NCBI RefSeq assembly: GCF_021130785.1
Contig: NC_060215.1
Span: 120,546,501 to 120,610,500, forward strand
DNA from: Homalodisca vitripennis
Taxonomy: Eukaryota; Arthropoda; Insecta; Hemiptera; Cicadellidae
DNA length: 64,000 nt
Direction: 5' to 3'
Positions 23,882 through 37,700 of the stretch are shown in pieces; the stretch's first letter is position 1; each line of letters starts with the position of its first letter. Under the pieces are notes generated by a model. The model did no database searches. It was given only the letters and a program-made list of their open reading frames with translations, and was not told the DNA's origin. The position numbers and the translations under genes were made by a program.

Positions 23882-26600
23882 TTACTTTATTCTAAATGAA
23901 TCTAGTTTTACTCGTTTGAGGTTTTTGGGAGGTCGTTGTACAATTTTTGGGCCGAAGTAAGAGAAGCTACTCCTACCTAATTCCAGGTTAACTTTTAGAA
24001 AGTGTAGCAAATGCGTGACATGACGGGTTCTGTATTTTGAAACCTCCTTCCGGATGAGAGCCTCACGCTTAAGCACTGTGGCTCTCCGTCAGACAGAACC
24101 TTGTGAATTAAAATACAGGTCTGTATCCTGTACACAGTTTCCATTGGCAATAGGCCAACAGCATCTCGATAAGGAGAAACATGATCAAAGCGTTTCAATT
24201 TGAAAACAAAATGAGTTGCGGATTTTTGAAGCTTCTGGATTCGCTCCTGGTCTCCCTTCGAGATACTGTTGCCATAAGCAGGATAACAATAGTAAAATAC
24301 AGAGAACACGAAAGCACTGCATTAATTGCAGCCTTGCAGACTCCGGCAGCAGATCCCTAAACCTGTAGAGACCCTTAACCTGCCAATGGCACGCTGGACG
24401 GTATAAGTTACATGGTTGGAGAACGTAAGGTCCCTATCCAGCACTACGCCGAGTGTCTTCACGCTGTCACAAACAGCCAAACTCTCGCCACCGATCGTGA
24501 CTCTCAGACCCCTGTCACTTAGGGCCTCTGCAAGGTTGTGTGGGGCAAGATGAATCACAGTGCACTTGCTAACATTGAGTTTGAGGCCATTGTCATGCGA
24601 CCACTGGCTGATTCTCTCTAGATCAGAGTTAATCCTCAGAAACGCCTCTTCAATGTTGCCAGGCGCATATGACAAGTGCAATTGTGAGTCATCTGCATAG
24701 GTGTACTCCACTGTTTTGCACACATGAAAGTAAAATCTGATGTGTACAGGTTGAAAAGAATCGGGCCCAGACAACTTCCCTGAGGTACACCTCTACGTTT
24801 AAAACAAGACAGCGGATGCCTCAGCTCCCAACTTTGTAATCTGGCTCCTATCTTCTAGATATGGTTTGACCCAATCTATTACACTTTTTCCAAATCCATA
24901 ATAATGCATCTTCGCCACCCTAGCAGTTTATGATTTATTGAATCAAACGCTTGTGAATAGTCAAGCATTACAATTGAGCTATATCTTTCATTGGTCTCCT
25001 TTCATCGATCAGATCACTGAATAAGTTTACCAGGGGCAGTGCGTGTGCTGTGGCTTTTTCCTAAAACCAGATTGTGTTTTTGGCAAAATGTTTCCTCTTT
25101 CCATATAATTTAAAAATTTACCTTGTTGCAATTTTCTCGAGAATCTTGAATATTGCGGGTAATATATGGGCCTTAACTGTTCGACACATTTTCTTTGGCA
25201 AAGGGTGTACAAGACTAATTTTCCAGTTTTCAGGAACAATCTCATTTATTAATGACTCATTTATCAAATGTGTAATGGCCTCTATGGCATACGGACTCAC
25301 AGCCTTGATCATATCTATTGAAATTTCATCACTCCCGACTGCTTTTGATTTGATTTCACTCATTGCTGGTTTTACTTCATCACTTGTTACTGTTGAAAAG
25401 ATGAAATGATTTACCAATTCCTCTCACCTGTTTTCCTTAAAGAAGGCAATTTTTTTCGGCACTTACTTCTTTTCCACACACCATTTCAATAAAATACTTA
25501 TTTATATCATCAATATTTAATTGAATGGGAAACTTTTATTTTTGATATTTCCAACAACATTACATTTCTTTAGGCACGTCCAAAATTCTTTTGGATTTTT
25601 ATTGGGTGACAAACTTTTCTGCAAAAAAGGCTTTCTTAGTCCTCCACACGAAGTTATTCAGGTTATTGCGAGATCTCTTGTAATCTTTTCCAATCATCAC
25701 TGTCCCTGGTTTTTCCAATATTTGTTTCGCAACTTATTCTTTAATTTGGTGTGTTTTATTATGATGTCATTTCTCCAAGGAGCTCTATCTTTGGTTACTC
25801 TTTTACGAACTATTGGGGCTCATTATCAAGCACAGTTTTTATATGAGTAGTGATAAACGTTTCAATGATATTTACCCCTTGCAGTTGAGTGACTTTTTCC
25901 AGTTAACTTCAGCAGTTGCACTGGCAGCTCGTCTTGGGTGAAATTTTGAAAAATCTCTATATGTGACCTCTGCCGACCAGTCCACTATGATGTGGTCTAA
26001 CAAGATGGCTGAAGTTGCTGTCACTCTGGTTGGCTCATTAATTACTTGCTTTGTATTAGTCTCTTGCATGAGTCGGCGTAAATATTTTGCATCTTTGCTT
26101 GATGTTGATAAATAGATCAATATTTGTGTCACCTAGATACATAACATTATTCACCTCTATGGCCAGATTAACAAAGTGAGTGAACGAAACAAGACAGAAA
26201 GAGAGGTGTATCTCACATGAGGAGGCCTATAAACCACACATAAGCCCCAGCCTCTGCCCCTTTACCTTCAAAACAATCGAGAGATACTCTATACCAGGGT
26301 CCACATCTTCGGTGAGCGTGCACTGTTCATACATAAACCTCGTCCTTAACGTAAAGGGCCACTCCACCACCAGCTGTGTTTCTTGAAAGATCTTGCACTC
26401 TGTCTTTTTGGTCCATGCGCAACATGGTGTACCCTGGTACAGAGAAGTTATCCGATGGAGTATCGGGGTGAAGCCAGGTCTCAGATACACCAAAAACGTC
26501 AAAGTCAAAATCACGCACCAAAGCGCTCATAGCGTCAAAACCTGTGTTCAACGATCGCATGTAGAGATGCGCGACTCTAAAGTGAACGTCCTTCCAATTT
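23882..26600 (-). pseudogene. CR1/L2-like non-LTR retrotransposon, endonuclease plus RT, decayed
   Basis: Minus-strand order: endonuclease start RSLNTGFDAMSALV, FDVFGVSETWLHPDTPSDNF and GGGVALYVKD (26560-26330); YRPP region near 26230; VMYLGDTNIDLSTSSKD, INEPTRVTATSAILLDHIIV (26130-25990); linker with APWRNDIIIKHTKLKNK (about 25790-25730); RT start EIKSKAVGSDEISIDMIK (25350-25290) and TQSGFRKKPQHTHC (25070-25030); catalytic YTYADDSQLHLS with LGVVLDRDLTFSNHV (24700-24410); YYCYPAYGNSISKGDQERIQ (24290-24230) and SPYRDAVGLLPMETVYRIQT. The 3' end is near 23880. Its motifs (YADDSQ, QSGFRK, GDTN) differ from the SGNH-type family at 6.5 and 51 kb, so this is a second lineage. It is broken by several frameshifts. 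Confidence 0.9.
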
Positions 26601-28765
26601 TCAATCAGTCAGTCCTCCGACAGTCCAGAACCATCCAAGCTTCCACCTGGGCCGTGGTAAAAGTGTTGTTTCTAGAAGGAAATTTTAACTGTCTGTGTAA
26701 AAACCTTTTGATAAAAAACATTTAAACAAGCGAAAATAAAAATTCCTCTTTTAACCTGTTAAGTATCTCTTAATAATCTGAGTGGTATCTAAGCTCAAAC
26801 AAAATTGATGATGTAGAGCATGCACCTAAAGTATCTCGTCTCATATTTTAGACGTGCCAGGAAGCCAATCTTCGTTGACTACTTGCATCTGCCTCTCCCA
26901 GTTTATACAAATTTTGCTACAAATAAATAATTTCTGCTCCGTTTCGACGAGGAAACAATATGAATGTTTTTAAACTTCATACGTGAATTCGATATTTGTT
27001 CACCGTACAGCTCATATATATAAATAAATAAATAAATAAATAAATATATATATATATAAAAAACCTTGTGCATGGTTATTATGTATATATACGTATATAT
27101 ATACACATATATATATATAATAATATATTATATATATATATATATAATATCCTTGCACAAGCCCAGACCCTCCCTTGCCGAGAGTTATCGAGTTCTCATA
27201 TTTGACTGTAGTCGATGCGTTTCAGAACGCCTTGTGTGAACATCTGCGGTATGAATTCTAAACCTAAGCTTTAAATAGCTGAAGTATAATAGACTTCATT
27301 ATGCCAAATATTAGTATATGATTTTTCATGAAGAGAAACGTACTTTTGCCATAATTCAAGTTATTATAAATTGTATGAATTTGGCTCAGGACCCAATTCA
27401 TTTAGAAATTACATACAGTTATCTCAAATAAACGTTCTCATTTTTCAATAAATTGTTTTGTGATTAGTCATTTACACTCGTGCAACTGTGTAAGTCGAGT
27501 TTATAAATGTCCTTGGAAGTTAGACCTTTGAGGCTAAGTCAAACGAGGGTATCAGATATACGTATTGTCGGGAAACTCCTATGAACGGGAGTCCCAGCAT
27601 TCCATATATTAAATTATAAACTTTATTTGTAAATTAAAAGTGATAAATAGGAAATGAGGTGTTTAATATAGTTTTATTTTAATTAATCCAATAATATGTA
27701 AAATTTTAATGCTGTAATACAGTGCTTGCGTTGTTTGCAAGCAAGAATTTCTTATATTACAATTCATTGTAAACGGTCATTATACGTTTGTTAAGTCGGT
27801 AAGTAAGTTAATTGTGCTATAAGAGCAATAACAAAAATAACAGTATAATACCACAAACACTTAGTATTAAATAACAAAGCAATATTTTTGCATTAAATAA
27901 AACTAAATTATTTAACTTGCGCAAATGTATGCTTATATTAATTAGTAGAGAGTTCACGCTATTTATGCTGAAATTAAGAACAATGTATAGCTATACAGCA
28001 GTGGGAAAACATCGACAAAATTATCAGTATGCAAGTAAAACAATTGTATGCAACCAATAGATTTATTTTAACATTCATATGTGAAATAACATGATATTTT
28101 ACGTTCTTCCTCTACATTTTCTATTTGTTTTCATACAAAACAATCTAGTACCTTATGACTTGAATGGGACATACATAAATTTTTCTTTCTAAGCACATTA
28201 TGTATAATCAGATGATCTTTAGCATAACCTGCTGATTTTATTCCGAAATATTTATCAGTAAAATCGATATGAAACCACTTTTCTCAATTGCAATATGTCG
28301 CACTTATATCAACTGCAGTATCTCGCAGATCTTTCACGTAAACATTCCACAAGTTGTTCTCAAGTTACAAAAAATTAAGCTGTTGTAAGAAGTAAGATGA
28401 TTTTGGTCGTCCAGCATGTTGTTCACCCGGCTTAGGCATAAAAAAATCTGTATAACAAAGGCCATGATATGTAGTGTCAGCAGAAACAATAAATCAAACA
28501 CATGTAAGAGCCTAGCCTTTAATACAAGCCCATTCATTAATCATATCATATTTCTACTGTTCATACGTCAATAATTTGTATACGCTATTAGGAAGGACAT
28601 TAATAATATTACATCTAATCATAGACGTTATATGTCCTAATAATTAACAGATTTTTTCACATAGTACAACAGTTGTTTAAAATCAAAAGTATTTACTCTT
28701 TCTCTAAGGAAATGGTACGATGCGTCGGTTCTGAACCGAGCTTATTTAATACTGTCCTTATATTT
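26601..28765. other. AT-rich DNA with TA/TAAA microsatellites
   Basis: (TAAA)n and (TA)n tracts occupy about 27016-27147. No gene is recognised in the rest; the frame at 28334-28537 (-) is unsupported. Confidence 0.45.
27016..27147. repeat. (TAAA)n / (TA)n microsatellite cluster
   Basis: Several short tracts (aaataaataaataaat, then TA runs) are separated by unique sequence. Confidence 0.85.
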
Positions 28766-28905
28766 CCATCGTTCAGTGAAACAAGAAATCAGTAACTAGG
28801 CCTAGTTTGTAATTATGTATTAGGTTAGTTCTTTACCTGAAGAAGAGATCAGATTGCAGATCTCGAAACGTAGTGTTACTGATTTTTTGTTTCACTGAAC
28901 AATGG
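28766..28905. repeat. Inverted repeat enclosing a hammerhead-like core (possible Penelope-like end)
   Basis: The 31-bp arms at 28766-28796 and 28875-28905 are inverted copies with two mismatches. The 78-base spacer contains CTGAAGA (28837-28843), a 6-bp stem GAGATC...GATCTC (28845-28850 and 28859-28864) and GAAA (28865-28868). CUGANGA, stem II and GAAA are the conserved parts of hammerhead ribozymes, which are known from terminal repeats of Penelope-like elements. There is one extra A before stem II, and I cannot form a convincing stem I, so activity is doubtful. CTGAAGA ... CTCGAAACG is also common at Penelope-like termini. Confidence 0.55.
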
Positions 28906-29964
28906 AAAATGTCCGGAAAAATCCTGTTTCGTTCACAATCCTTCCATCGTCAAAATAACCTTCTAACAAAGTCCTTATATTGCTAGGCCTGGTGTAAGTT
29001 TTACGCATTTACAATATACTTTCATTTCTTTAGTGATAATTTAATAAATATGTACATTATCTTTTGTTTTATTACAGGCTTTAATTATAGAGTGTATTCC
29101 TTCCGTCACAATTATTCTATTATCTTTGACTACTTTGTTACAAATTACACAAGTATTGTCAGTAATTATTAGTTATCATACAATAAATACATTACACTAA
29201 TAACACAATGTATTTAACCCAACATGTTTAATTAAAATTTGTACATCTGTTCCATGAACTATTTAGGATAAGAAAACAAACACTCAACAAAATAATAAAC
29301 GTTCTATGAAGACATATTCAACTGCACATACGATGGCCCTATCCGAAGCCGAATACTAAACTCACGTGTGGTATAGAAAGAGAGGCAATGAAGAAACGAA
29401 TCATGACGTGAATCTGACTCATTCCGATATCTCTCAATACTGACAGATTTTTCAATATTTATAGGTTTTAACGACGAAATTTCACTAACAAAAAAACAAG
29501 TAACATTAAAAAATATACAATAATAATAGAAAGAAATCAAAATGAACATAGAATTAATAACTGGTTTTGTGTGCATTCAAGCAAATGACTGCACTTGCAA
29601 TGTTTGGAAGGGAATGGGAACGAAAGAAAGAGGGGTAGTGGCAGGACTTTGGTATTATGTAATTCCTTCAATATTTACTAAAAACCTGCAAAAATTTGGC
29701 TTTTTTCTAACTAATTGTTACATTTTCTTTTTTATATCCATTATTGATTGGATATATAAGTCAGTAAATCCTATAAAGATGCTCTGCAGTAACACAAGAT
29801 CGATAGCTTTAATCTTTTCACCACAGAGACTAATTCACTGAAAATTAACAAAGCTGAAAAGAACATGAAACACTTGCGTACTGCAGGACATATCTAGCTA
29901 GAGTTACACATGTTAGTGTCATCGTTTCCACATTAATCCACTACTTTTTGTTTTAATAATGATG
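28906..29964. other. AT-rich DNA, nothing recognised
   Basis: Unsupported frames at 29304-29576 (-) and 29542-29841 (+). No splice or transposon signal. Confidence 0.35.
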
Positions 29965-31265
29965 TCACGTATCTTCGAGGCATTTAAGTACAAAATAAAC
30001 ATTGAGTACCGGAGACACTTCAAAGCTCAACACAACTGCGAGATTACGTTGGCTTAAGAAGGGCAATAAAAATTTGTAGTATATAATAATAAACACTGCA
30101 GTTCGATGAAATGTAAACTCTGCGCATTTCCCAGCATTTATACTCACACCATTCCAGCGTCACTACCCCTAAACAAAGTTCAGCAAGACCACTGCAGTTG
30201 TGACGATATTCTAAGGTAGAGATAGGGTGAACTCCTGGTTATCAACTTGCAGACAGTTTATTCTAGTGCTGATCAAATTATAGAAGAATTATATGAACAG
30301 AAAAGGTTCCTTATATATTTATGTGGTACTTCTATACGGCAATATTACTTCAAGAGACAAAACGAAGTATGAACAAAATCACCACGGGAGGCTGCCTGAG
30401 ATGCCGCAGGATTTCAATTGGGCTAAGAGATTACGGTGGCGCACAGTATCAAATGCCTTTGAGAATCCTGTGTAAGCACTACCCTCTTGTCCACCTTTAC
30501 CAAATGTCGATCAGATAAAGCTCTAACATAAGGCAAGCTAGGTGACCGTAGAGCTCTCAACCGAAAACTGTGTTGTTTACGAACAAGGATACTACTTAGT
30601 GTTAAACTTATTGTGTCGCAAACGAGCGATTCAAAAACATTCTAATGGAATGCTGAATGACGATAGGCACTTGCATACATCATCCTTGTCTGAGGTCTTA
30701 TGGACCGGTACCACTAAGCTCAATTTAAGCCTCTGCTATAAAAATACCTTGCTGAAAAACCAAATTAACGTCATAGTGAACTGAGGGGCCAGCAGCTCAC
30801 CACAGTTGTTAAGAATCAGTGGTGGTATCTCATCCGCCCCGTCCCATTAACAGGATAAATGGAGGCAAGCTTCCATTGACATCATCTAACCCCAGAACAA
30901 AAGATGACACGTTCACATTTTTGCTGAAATCGCTCTGAAACCTCATGATGAGATTATATCAGCAAAGAGATCGCAAATAGTTTAAATGGTGTATACTTAA
31001 CTATCTAAGATAAAATGATCCAACAGACATTGATTCCATTCCAACCCTTTGATTATTAAGCTTTCAAATAATTTTATATTAAGGGGAATCCAACTGTTAT
31101 GAGCCATATATTTGTCGTAGCAATCAGTTCCTAAGCTTTTACACAGAGCCCGGACGCTGCTGAATGCATCATAATGAGCCAAGTGAAGGGTTGACTTATA
31201 CGTAATATAATATATCTTCTTTACGAAATTTAAAAATCTCGACTCTGCATTTTTGGGTATTGCTT
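29965..31265 (-). pseudogene. Non-LTR reverse transcriptase relic
   Basis: Minus-strand blocks: linker with NFVKKIYYIT and SSVRALCKSLGTDCYDK (31250-31120); RT start NGTGADEIPPLILNNCGELL (about 30860-30790); motif A TGFSKAFDTVRHRNLLAQL with CGISGSL (30470-30395); and a later block SINAGKCAEFTFHRTA (30145-30095), the conserved N..KC...TF.R segment after the catalytic YADD. Motif C itself is lost. It is a third sequence type, with frameshifts throughout. Confidence 0.75.
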
Positions 31266-31799
31266 CCTTATGCTAGGGATTTTACGAGCAAATTTTATAG
31301 TGAGACATCATCTCCAGCATCATTCCTCTTTTAACCCCTCCCTGAAAACGCACCAGCTATTGTTCCAGATGAGGTCTGTCATTTGAAATACTAGTATTGG
31401 TAAGGCAAGAACCCATAGCCCCTAGTTAAGCCTCATTAAGTTACTTAATTTATTTAATAACGTCATTCTGAATGTACCATTGAGGGGTGTACCCTTCTTT
31501 GTAGAAGGAGTTAAAATGCGGAAAAACTTCGAGGAAATGTCATTGGAAGAGCAGAGTCCATCGCACATGAAAGTGACATAACCACTCATATTATATAGCA
31601 TTTAAAAATTGTACATTGCATTGCAAATGTCAGTAAATCATTTGGTAAATAGTAATTCATTCACACACGCACCCAAACTTACACTTCCACACATTCTTTC
31701 AAGCACACTCTCACTGACATCAGATCCTATGCCTGTCATAAATTCCAGCGCCTCATCACGAACTCATAAACAGAGTAGAACGCTCTAGACACCAACAGG

Positions 31800-33480
31800 C
31801 GTTTTATACGAGTTCTGAATTGGTTTTTATTGATGGAGTTCTTTATTCATTTAGAGTGCTTATTGATCAATCAGACACCAAATTGTTGTGGCAGATGCTG
31901 CGTAAGTGTCAGCCTGTGATTTTAGTCTCGATAGTTGTCCCTGCCTCTTGTCTCATATTGGTGAATATCCTCACAACGGAAAAGTGCAATTTTATCTGCG
32001 ATACACGATCACGTCGAATATGTAGAGGCAGGCCAATTACAGACATTCACGCTCCCTAAAAGATTCCATACACGACTCTCTGTAATTTAAATTTCCAACT
32101 ATTCTGACAGCCTTTTTTGGAGTCTAAAGACTTGCTCAAATTTGTTTTTGGCACAGCCTCCCCAAAGTGTCATTCCATACCCAAATTGTGGTATGGTCAT
32201 ACTAAGCAATTTTTAGAACTTTAGGGAACATAGCTTTGCTAGGTGGCGCAAGGCGTATATGCCTGTTGAAATTCTAGCGACGTGGTCATCCCAGGTCAAT
32301 CCTCTGTCAAGGAACAATCTTATAAACTTTGTGGAATACGTTTTCTCTGAAAGTACAGCATCCACAAATACAGCTGACCGTCCTAAAACCTCATTCTGTC
32401 TAAAGCAGGAATGTACAACATTCCATTTCTACTGGCTCGTTTCCAAGTTAATTTCAACAAAGTATTGAATGCATGAATTGAGTTCTATGAACGTTGTGAT
32501 TTCCAGTTCTTGCAATATTAGAATAGAATAGAAACATTTTTTATTTCCAAAAACATATACAACAAGATATTAGATTGATTTACATTTGATAAATAGTAAA
32601 TTACTCTTTTAATATACTTACTAAGTGGCGATAAAATAAAACAATTTAATTTTAAGTACAGTATGTTTTGCTTTTAAAACAGAAGAGTCAGAGGAAGCTC
32701 CCGAACGCCACATCTCTCCAACTGGTGCAACAGTGTCTCATGATACACACAGTCAAATGCTTTGGCTAGGTCAAGAAATACGCTAAGCACACGTTTTCGC
32801 CTCTCCAATCCATCGACAACATTGTCGAAAAAGTGACACCGATTGTGTGTATGTTTTTTCAGAATCCAAATTGCTCTTGATTAAGAACTAGCTTGTTTTC
32901 CAGAAATTTTTCAAGTTTTTTATAGAAAATCTTTTGAAAAATTTCGCTGAACACGGGCAGAATTGAAATAGGAGGTTATTTTTGGAGTTCAGTTCCTGCA
33001 TGATGCGTGCTACCTCCCTCTCTCACACAGGAGTCAGAGCCATGGATGTAACCGGCTCCAGAACATGCCCTTCACAAGATTTGTGTTCCTGCAAATGACG
33101 AGTTCATTCAAGCCACAGAAGTAAAGTACTTATTGAATTCATCTGCCACTTGTAATTGATATTCTACAATTTCGCCTTCAACTTTGATTGCAATTACCTT
33201 GGAACATTTGTTTTTGTCTTTACTTATATCTCGAGAAGAATTGTTAACAATTTTCTAGGCTGTCTTTGAAAAGTTTACACACTCACCCAAGGCTCTATTA
33301 ATGTCATAGGCTTTAGCTGCACGTATGACTTACTTATAGATCCTCTGATACGTTCTAAAAAGTTTTAAAGTCTTCATTTTCAGTTTGATGGAAAGTTTGT
33401 TGTGAAAGAATTTAAGTTTTTCTCGAGAAATAAGAATTCCTTTTTTAAGCCATATCTTCTCCCAATTAACTGTAGATAAC
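31800..33480 (-). pseudogene. Non-LTR reverse transcriptase relic, palm interrupted
   Basis: High-coordinate part: WLKKGILISREKLKFFHNKL, YQRIYK, VIRAAKAYD, ADEFNKYFTSVA (33470-33130), SILPVFSEIFQKIFYKKLEK and [14 protein letters not shown] (32965-32860), and [20 protein letters not shown] (motif A, about 32790-32730). Low-coordinate part: RGLTWDDHVARISTGIY (32310-32260), GYGMTLWGGCAKNKFEQVF (32180-32120) and AVRIVGNLNYRES (32110-32070), the thumb/C-terminal region. Between them, about 32475-32690, the catalytic motif is replaced by AT-rich sequence holding a tail-like tattagaatagaatag (32517-32532), which suggests a nested 3'-end insertion. Confidence 0.8.
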
Positions 33481-33523
33481 AATTATAGGCAAATAATAAC
33501 TATAATAAGTATTTTTTGTTCAG
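33458..33523 (+). repeat. Short dispersed repeat C, copy 1
   Basis: tctcccaattaactgtaga, then ttataggcaaataataacta and taataagtatt, match 42134-42196 with only a few differences in the same orientation. Confidence 0.7.
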
Positions 33524-34656
33524 CTGCCTTCAAAATATGCACGATTAATACTTACTTAATATCTGTAAGATTTAAGCAATGAGCCAAAAATTAAGCTAAA
33601 CAATTAAGTAGTGAGTGAGTAATTAAACACACGAAGATTGAGTTATAAACTGGAAAATGACTAATGTTTCAATTTAAATTCTATTTAACATTTAGTGCTT
33701 TATGTTTTACAATATTGAAAATATATATGTAGGTAAACTTTATCATGCCTATTAGTCCGTTTAATTTGTCATTTTTTATGTTCTTGTGAGAAATAAGTTA
33801 ATCATAACTAAACAATGAAATAAAGGGAAATAAGAAAATAAAACGGATTTAGGTAATTTAAGAATAAAAATATTATATTGAAATTATAAAATAAATATAC
33901 TGAATTAAAAACATATAATTCCATAAATATAATACAAAGTTGTTAAAGGTTCTCAAAAGCTGAATGTAGACAGAACAAAGGTTCTTTGTTTTAACTTTAT
34001 GACATAGAAATAATTCAACCTAAAACGCAGTGTTATATTTTTTTAACATTAACAGTGTAAAATATCCAAAAGGCATTTTAGAGCATTGACCATGTCCATG
34101 CACTGAATAAGCACACCCCTCTTCCACCCAGTAAGCAGAGTATCCTAGTGGTGGGAGAAAGTATTGCAGTGACTCGCGGCGCATCGTAAACTCAGAGAAA
34201 ACAAGTACTTTGTTGTGAAATGCGATTTAGATCTAAAATTACAGTAAAATTGTATTATAAAAACTGCATAAGAAACTATCGCTTGAAAGTAGCTACCTTG
34301 GATTTGTATAAACACTAAATTTACTTTTATAAATATAAATTAACATGAACGTTTATATTATAATTATTGAAATATTGTGGTCTATACAGAAAATTTAATG
34401 TCACAAATATACACACGTGTTTTTACTTTAAAATCAGTTAAAATTAATAAGGACAAACAGTAAATTTGCTTCATTGCAGTGCGGATGCGAAGTGACTCAG
34501 TTTGAAACTACTACCGGCATTTGTTTGTAGGTGGTAATGAACGTCGGAAACGGCTAAGCAATCGTGAACAATAGAACCGACCAGTTTTATAGTTATTTGA
34601 TAACCGAGCGTTACTACCTCACACAGCCGATAAGCCTCGATTGTTCTGTCTGGGCC

Positions 34657-34661
34657 TCAGT
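34657..34661 (+). promoter_or_regulatory. Arthropod initiator (TCAGT) for the four-exon gene
   Basis: TCAGT is the canonical arthropod Inr. It lies in a locally GC-richer 200-bp region (34480-34690), 37 bases before the ATG at 34698. No good TATA box at -30 was seen, so a TATA-less Inr promoter is inferred. Confidence 0.45.
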
Positions 34662-34697
34662 ACAAGCTCCTTCCAGTTCTTATTGTGATCTCTTAAT

Positions 34698-34720
34698 ATG
34701 TCAACGTCAACAGTTGCTCC
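34698..34720 (+). CDS. Exon 1 (start codon, 7 codons plus 2 nt)
   Basis: ATG at 34698, peptide MSTSTVA, donor CC|GTAAGTAATG (34721), a perfect consensus. The exon is too short to be found by ORF length. Confidence 0.65.
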
Positions 34721-37700
34721 GTAAGTAATGATATTTTTGTCTACTATCTTATTAATATAATTCTTAATGTTATATTTTGATTATATTCTTAATCAGTCTT
34801 GTCACAATATTTATTATAGTATATGTATATTATATATCACAACTTTCAACAGTTGACGTATTATATAACAGATTAGCATTGAAATCACCCATTAATAATA
34901 ATTATTAGAAATAAATGTTTTGTATAATAATGTGGTCGTGATTATAATGTATAATTGCTTCAACTAACTTTTAAATATGCGTACGGATTACAATAATAAA
35001 TCAATAATAAGAAAATTGTTTAATTTACTGTAATTTTATGAACTTAATAAGTATAGTAGTATGTATTTTAATATACTCTATAAGATTTAATATTTCACGT
35101 ATTATACTCATAAACATTTTTTATACACCTCTAATGTTTATTCATTTTATCAATTGAATACAATAAAAGGACCAGTTACCACTTTATAAACCATATACGA
35201 CTTTCAATTTATGTTTGAAGTTATCATATATTTTTGTATAAAATGGTTTAAGATGGAAATGTTTTGTGCGTTCTGAAATTAAACATTTTTGAGATGGTAA
35301 AATGTTATATGAAATAAACGGGGTAACTCAAACGTCGTCATAAACGAAAATTACTCATGTCATTTGAGTTACGAGGTATAAATAAAAAGTTAAGCAATAC
35401 ATAACCAATTAATAAATACAATAGTTCTCTCACTGCTGACGTTGATCACATTGATTTCTGGTTCACAGAACTAATAAATTACTTGAATTATACTTATAAA
35501 TAATTAAAGGATATTACATATTTTACACTTTTGCATGATTTTAAAGCCATATTTAAAAAAAACATAAACAAGAGGATACATGTATAAAACTGCCAATCAT
35601 TAGTGGCACAGGTATACAATTGGAAAAGTAAAATATTTTTAACATTTAATCCAATTGGGTATATATATATATATATAAGAAATTGCTGATAGGCTTTCTA
35701 TAGATATTTTAACTTTAATCTATAGATTTTATGTAGATTAAAGGAAGACTATATTAATTCCTTTAAGTTCCTAACGTTTTAAAATGTTTCCTGTTGTTGG
35801 TTCAACAGCATGTTTAACCAATGGCTTTTCTTTATCTTTATGAAATATATAAAATCTTTACGGTGTAATAGTGACCCTAAGGCCATTACATGTTTGACTA
35901 ATGTATTGCTTGTTATAAAATTTACAACTAATTTGATAAATTGTATTATTATAGTCACAACTTAATGTAGCAATGGTGGGTGTATTAAACCGGTTAAATA
36001 TATGTAACCTTTATATAGTCTAACCCTCTAATGAATGGAGATAATGAGACTTTCTACCGAGAATTTTTATATGATCAACCAACAAGTTTTTCATATATTA
36101 CAAATATGAGGCTTTTCTGAAATATAGATTTTGAGGTAAAGACAGAGCTATTTGTCCAGGTTCTATTTGTGTCAAAGACCTAGTGGAAGCCATTTTGAGC
36201 ACATAATCTGAGCGAAAATAAGTTTATTCTTTTTTTCCATTGCATAATTTACTTTGAGATGATTTAAGGAGAGGTTCCATTCGACCAAGAAATCGGATAT
36301 GGCAACATTGGATAACTACATTTTTCGCCATTATTTTCTTTTTTAATATATTCAAAATAAGAAGTCATTTGATGGAGTTTCATTTTTAATCATTTATAAT
36401 TTCCCCAACCTACCCTAATTAAACGGGTAGACATTTTTTTTGTCATACAAACATTCCCCTCAGTAGATCTCTTTAACTCTATTTATAAAACAATTTATAG
36501 TTGAGTGATTCTCTTAGGAAATCATATATATCTGTTGCAATATATTTTGTTGTTTAAGGACTATTGGTTAATCTCTTTAATGGTAGTGTATCTATGAAAA
36601 TGTGTTGTTCAACATTGAACTTCTAAGCATCGGACCCTCTCTCTGCCACTCCGTTCAATCCCCGGACAATGTCCCTCTCATTGTATCCATTCGCCAAGGC
36701 GATGCGCTTAGTTTCGGACCACTTGTGTATAAAATGGGCTATCTCAGCTTTACCCGCGTATAAGGAGCTTTTACAAAAATGGGTGTTAATACATTAAATT
36801 GTAAGTAATACATCGTTAATCCATGTTTACAAACTCCATATTGATGACATTCTAAAGTAGCATAGTCAGTGACGTCATGTCAAGGTTTTACAAAAATGGA
36901 TGTTAATACAGTAAATTGTAAGTAATACATCGTTAATCGATGTTTACAAACTCCATATTGATGTCATTCTAAAGTAGCGTAGTCAGTGACGTCATGCCAA
37001 GGTTTTACAAAAATGGGTGTTAATACAGTAAATTGTAAGTAATACATCGTTAATCCATGTTTACAAACTCCATATTGATGACATTCTAAAGTAGCATAGT
37101 CAGTGACGTCATGTCAAGGTTTTACAAAAATGGATGTTAATACAGTAAATTGTAAGTAATACATTGTTAATCGATGTTTACAAACTCCATATTGATGACG
37201 TTCTAAAGTAGCGTAGTCAGTGACGTCATGCCAAGGTTTTACAAAAATGGGTGTTAATACAGTAAATTGTTAGTAATACATCGTTAATCCATGTTTAAAA
37301 ACTCCATATTGATGACATTCTAAAGTAGCATAGTCAGTAACGTCATGCCAAGGTTTTACAAAAATGGCTGTTAATACAGTAAATTGTTAGTAATACATCG
37401 TTAATCCATGTTTACAAACTCCATATTGATGACATTCTAAAGTAGCATAGTCAGTAACGTCATGCCAAGGTTTTACAAAAATGGGTGTTAATACAGTAAA
37501 TTGTTAGTAATACATCGTTAATCCATGTTTACAAACTCCATATTAATGACATTCTAAAGTAGCATAGTCAGTAACGTCATGCCAAGGTTTTACAAAAATG
37601 GGTGTTAATACAGTAAATTGTTAGTAATACATCGTTAATCCATGTTTACAAACTCCATATTGATGACATTCTAAAGTAGCATAGTCAGTTACGTCTTGCC

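Noticed and set aside
25521..25850. 109-codon + strand ORF
   Set aside because: Antisense shadow of the minus-strand retrotransposon linker (APWRNDIIIKHTKL on the other strand).
31820..32468. + strand ORFs at 31820-32059 and 32259-32468
   Set aside because: They are antisense to the RT C-terminal blocks (GYGMTLWGG, RGLTWDDHVA) on the minus strand.
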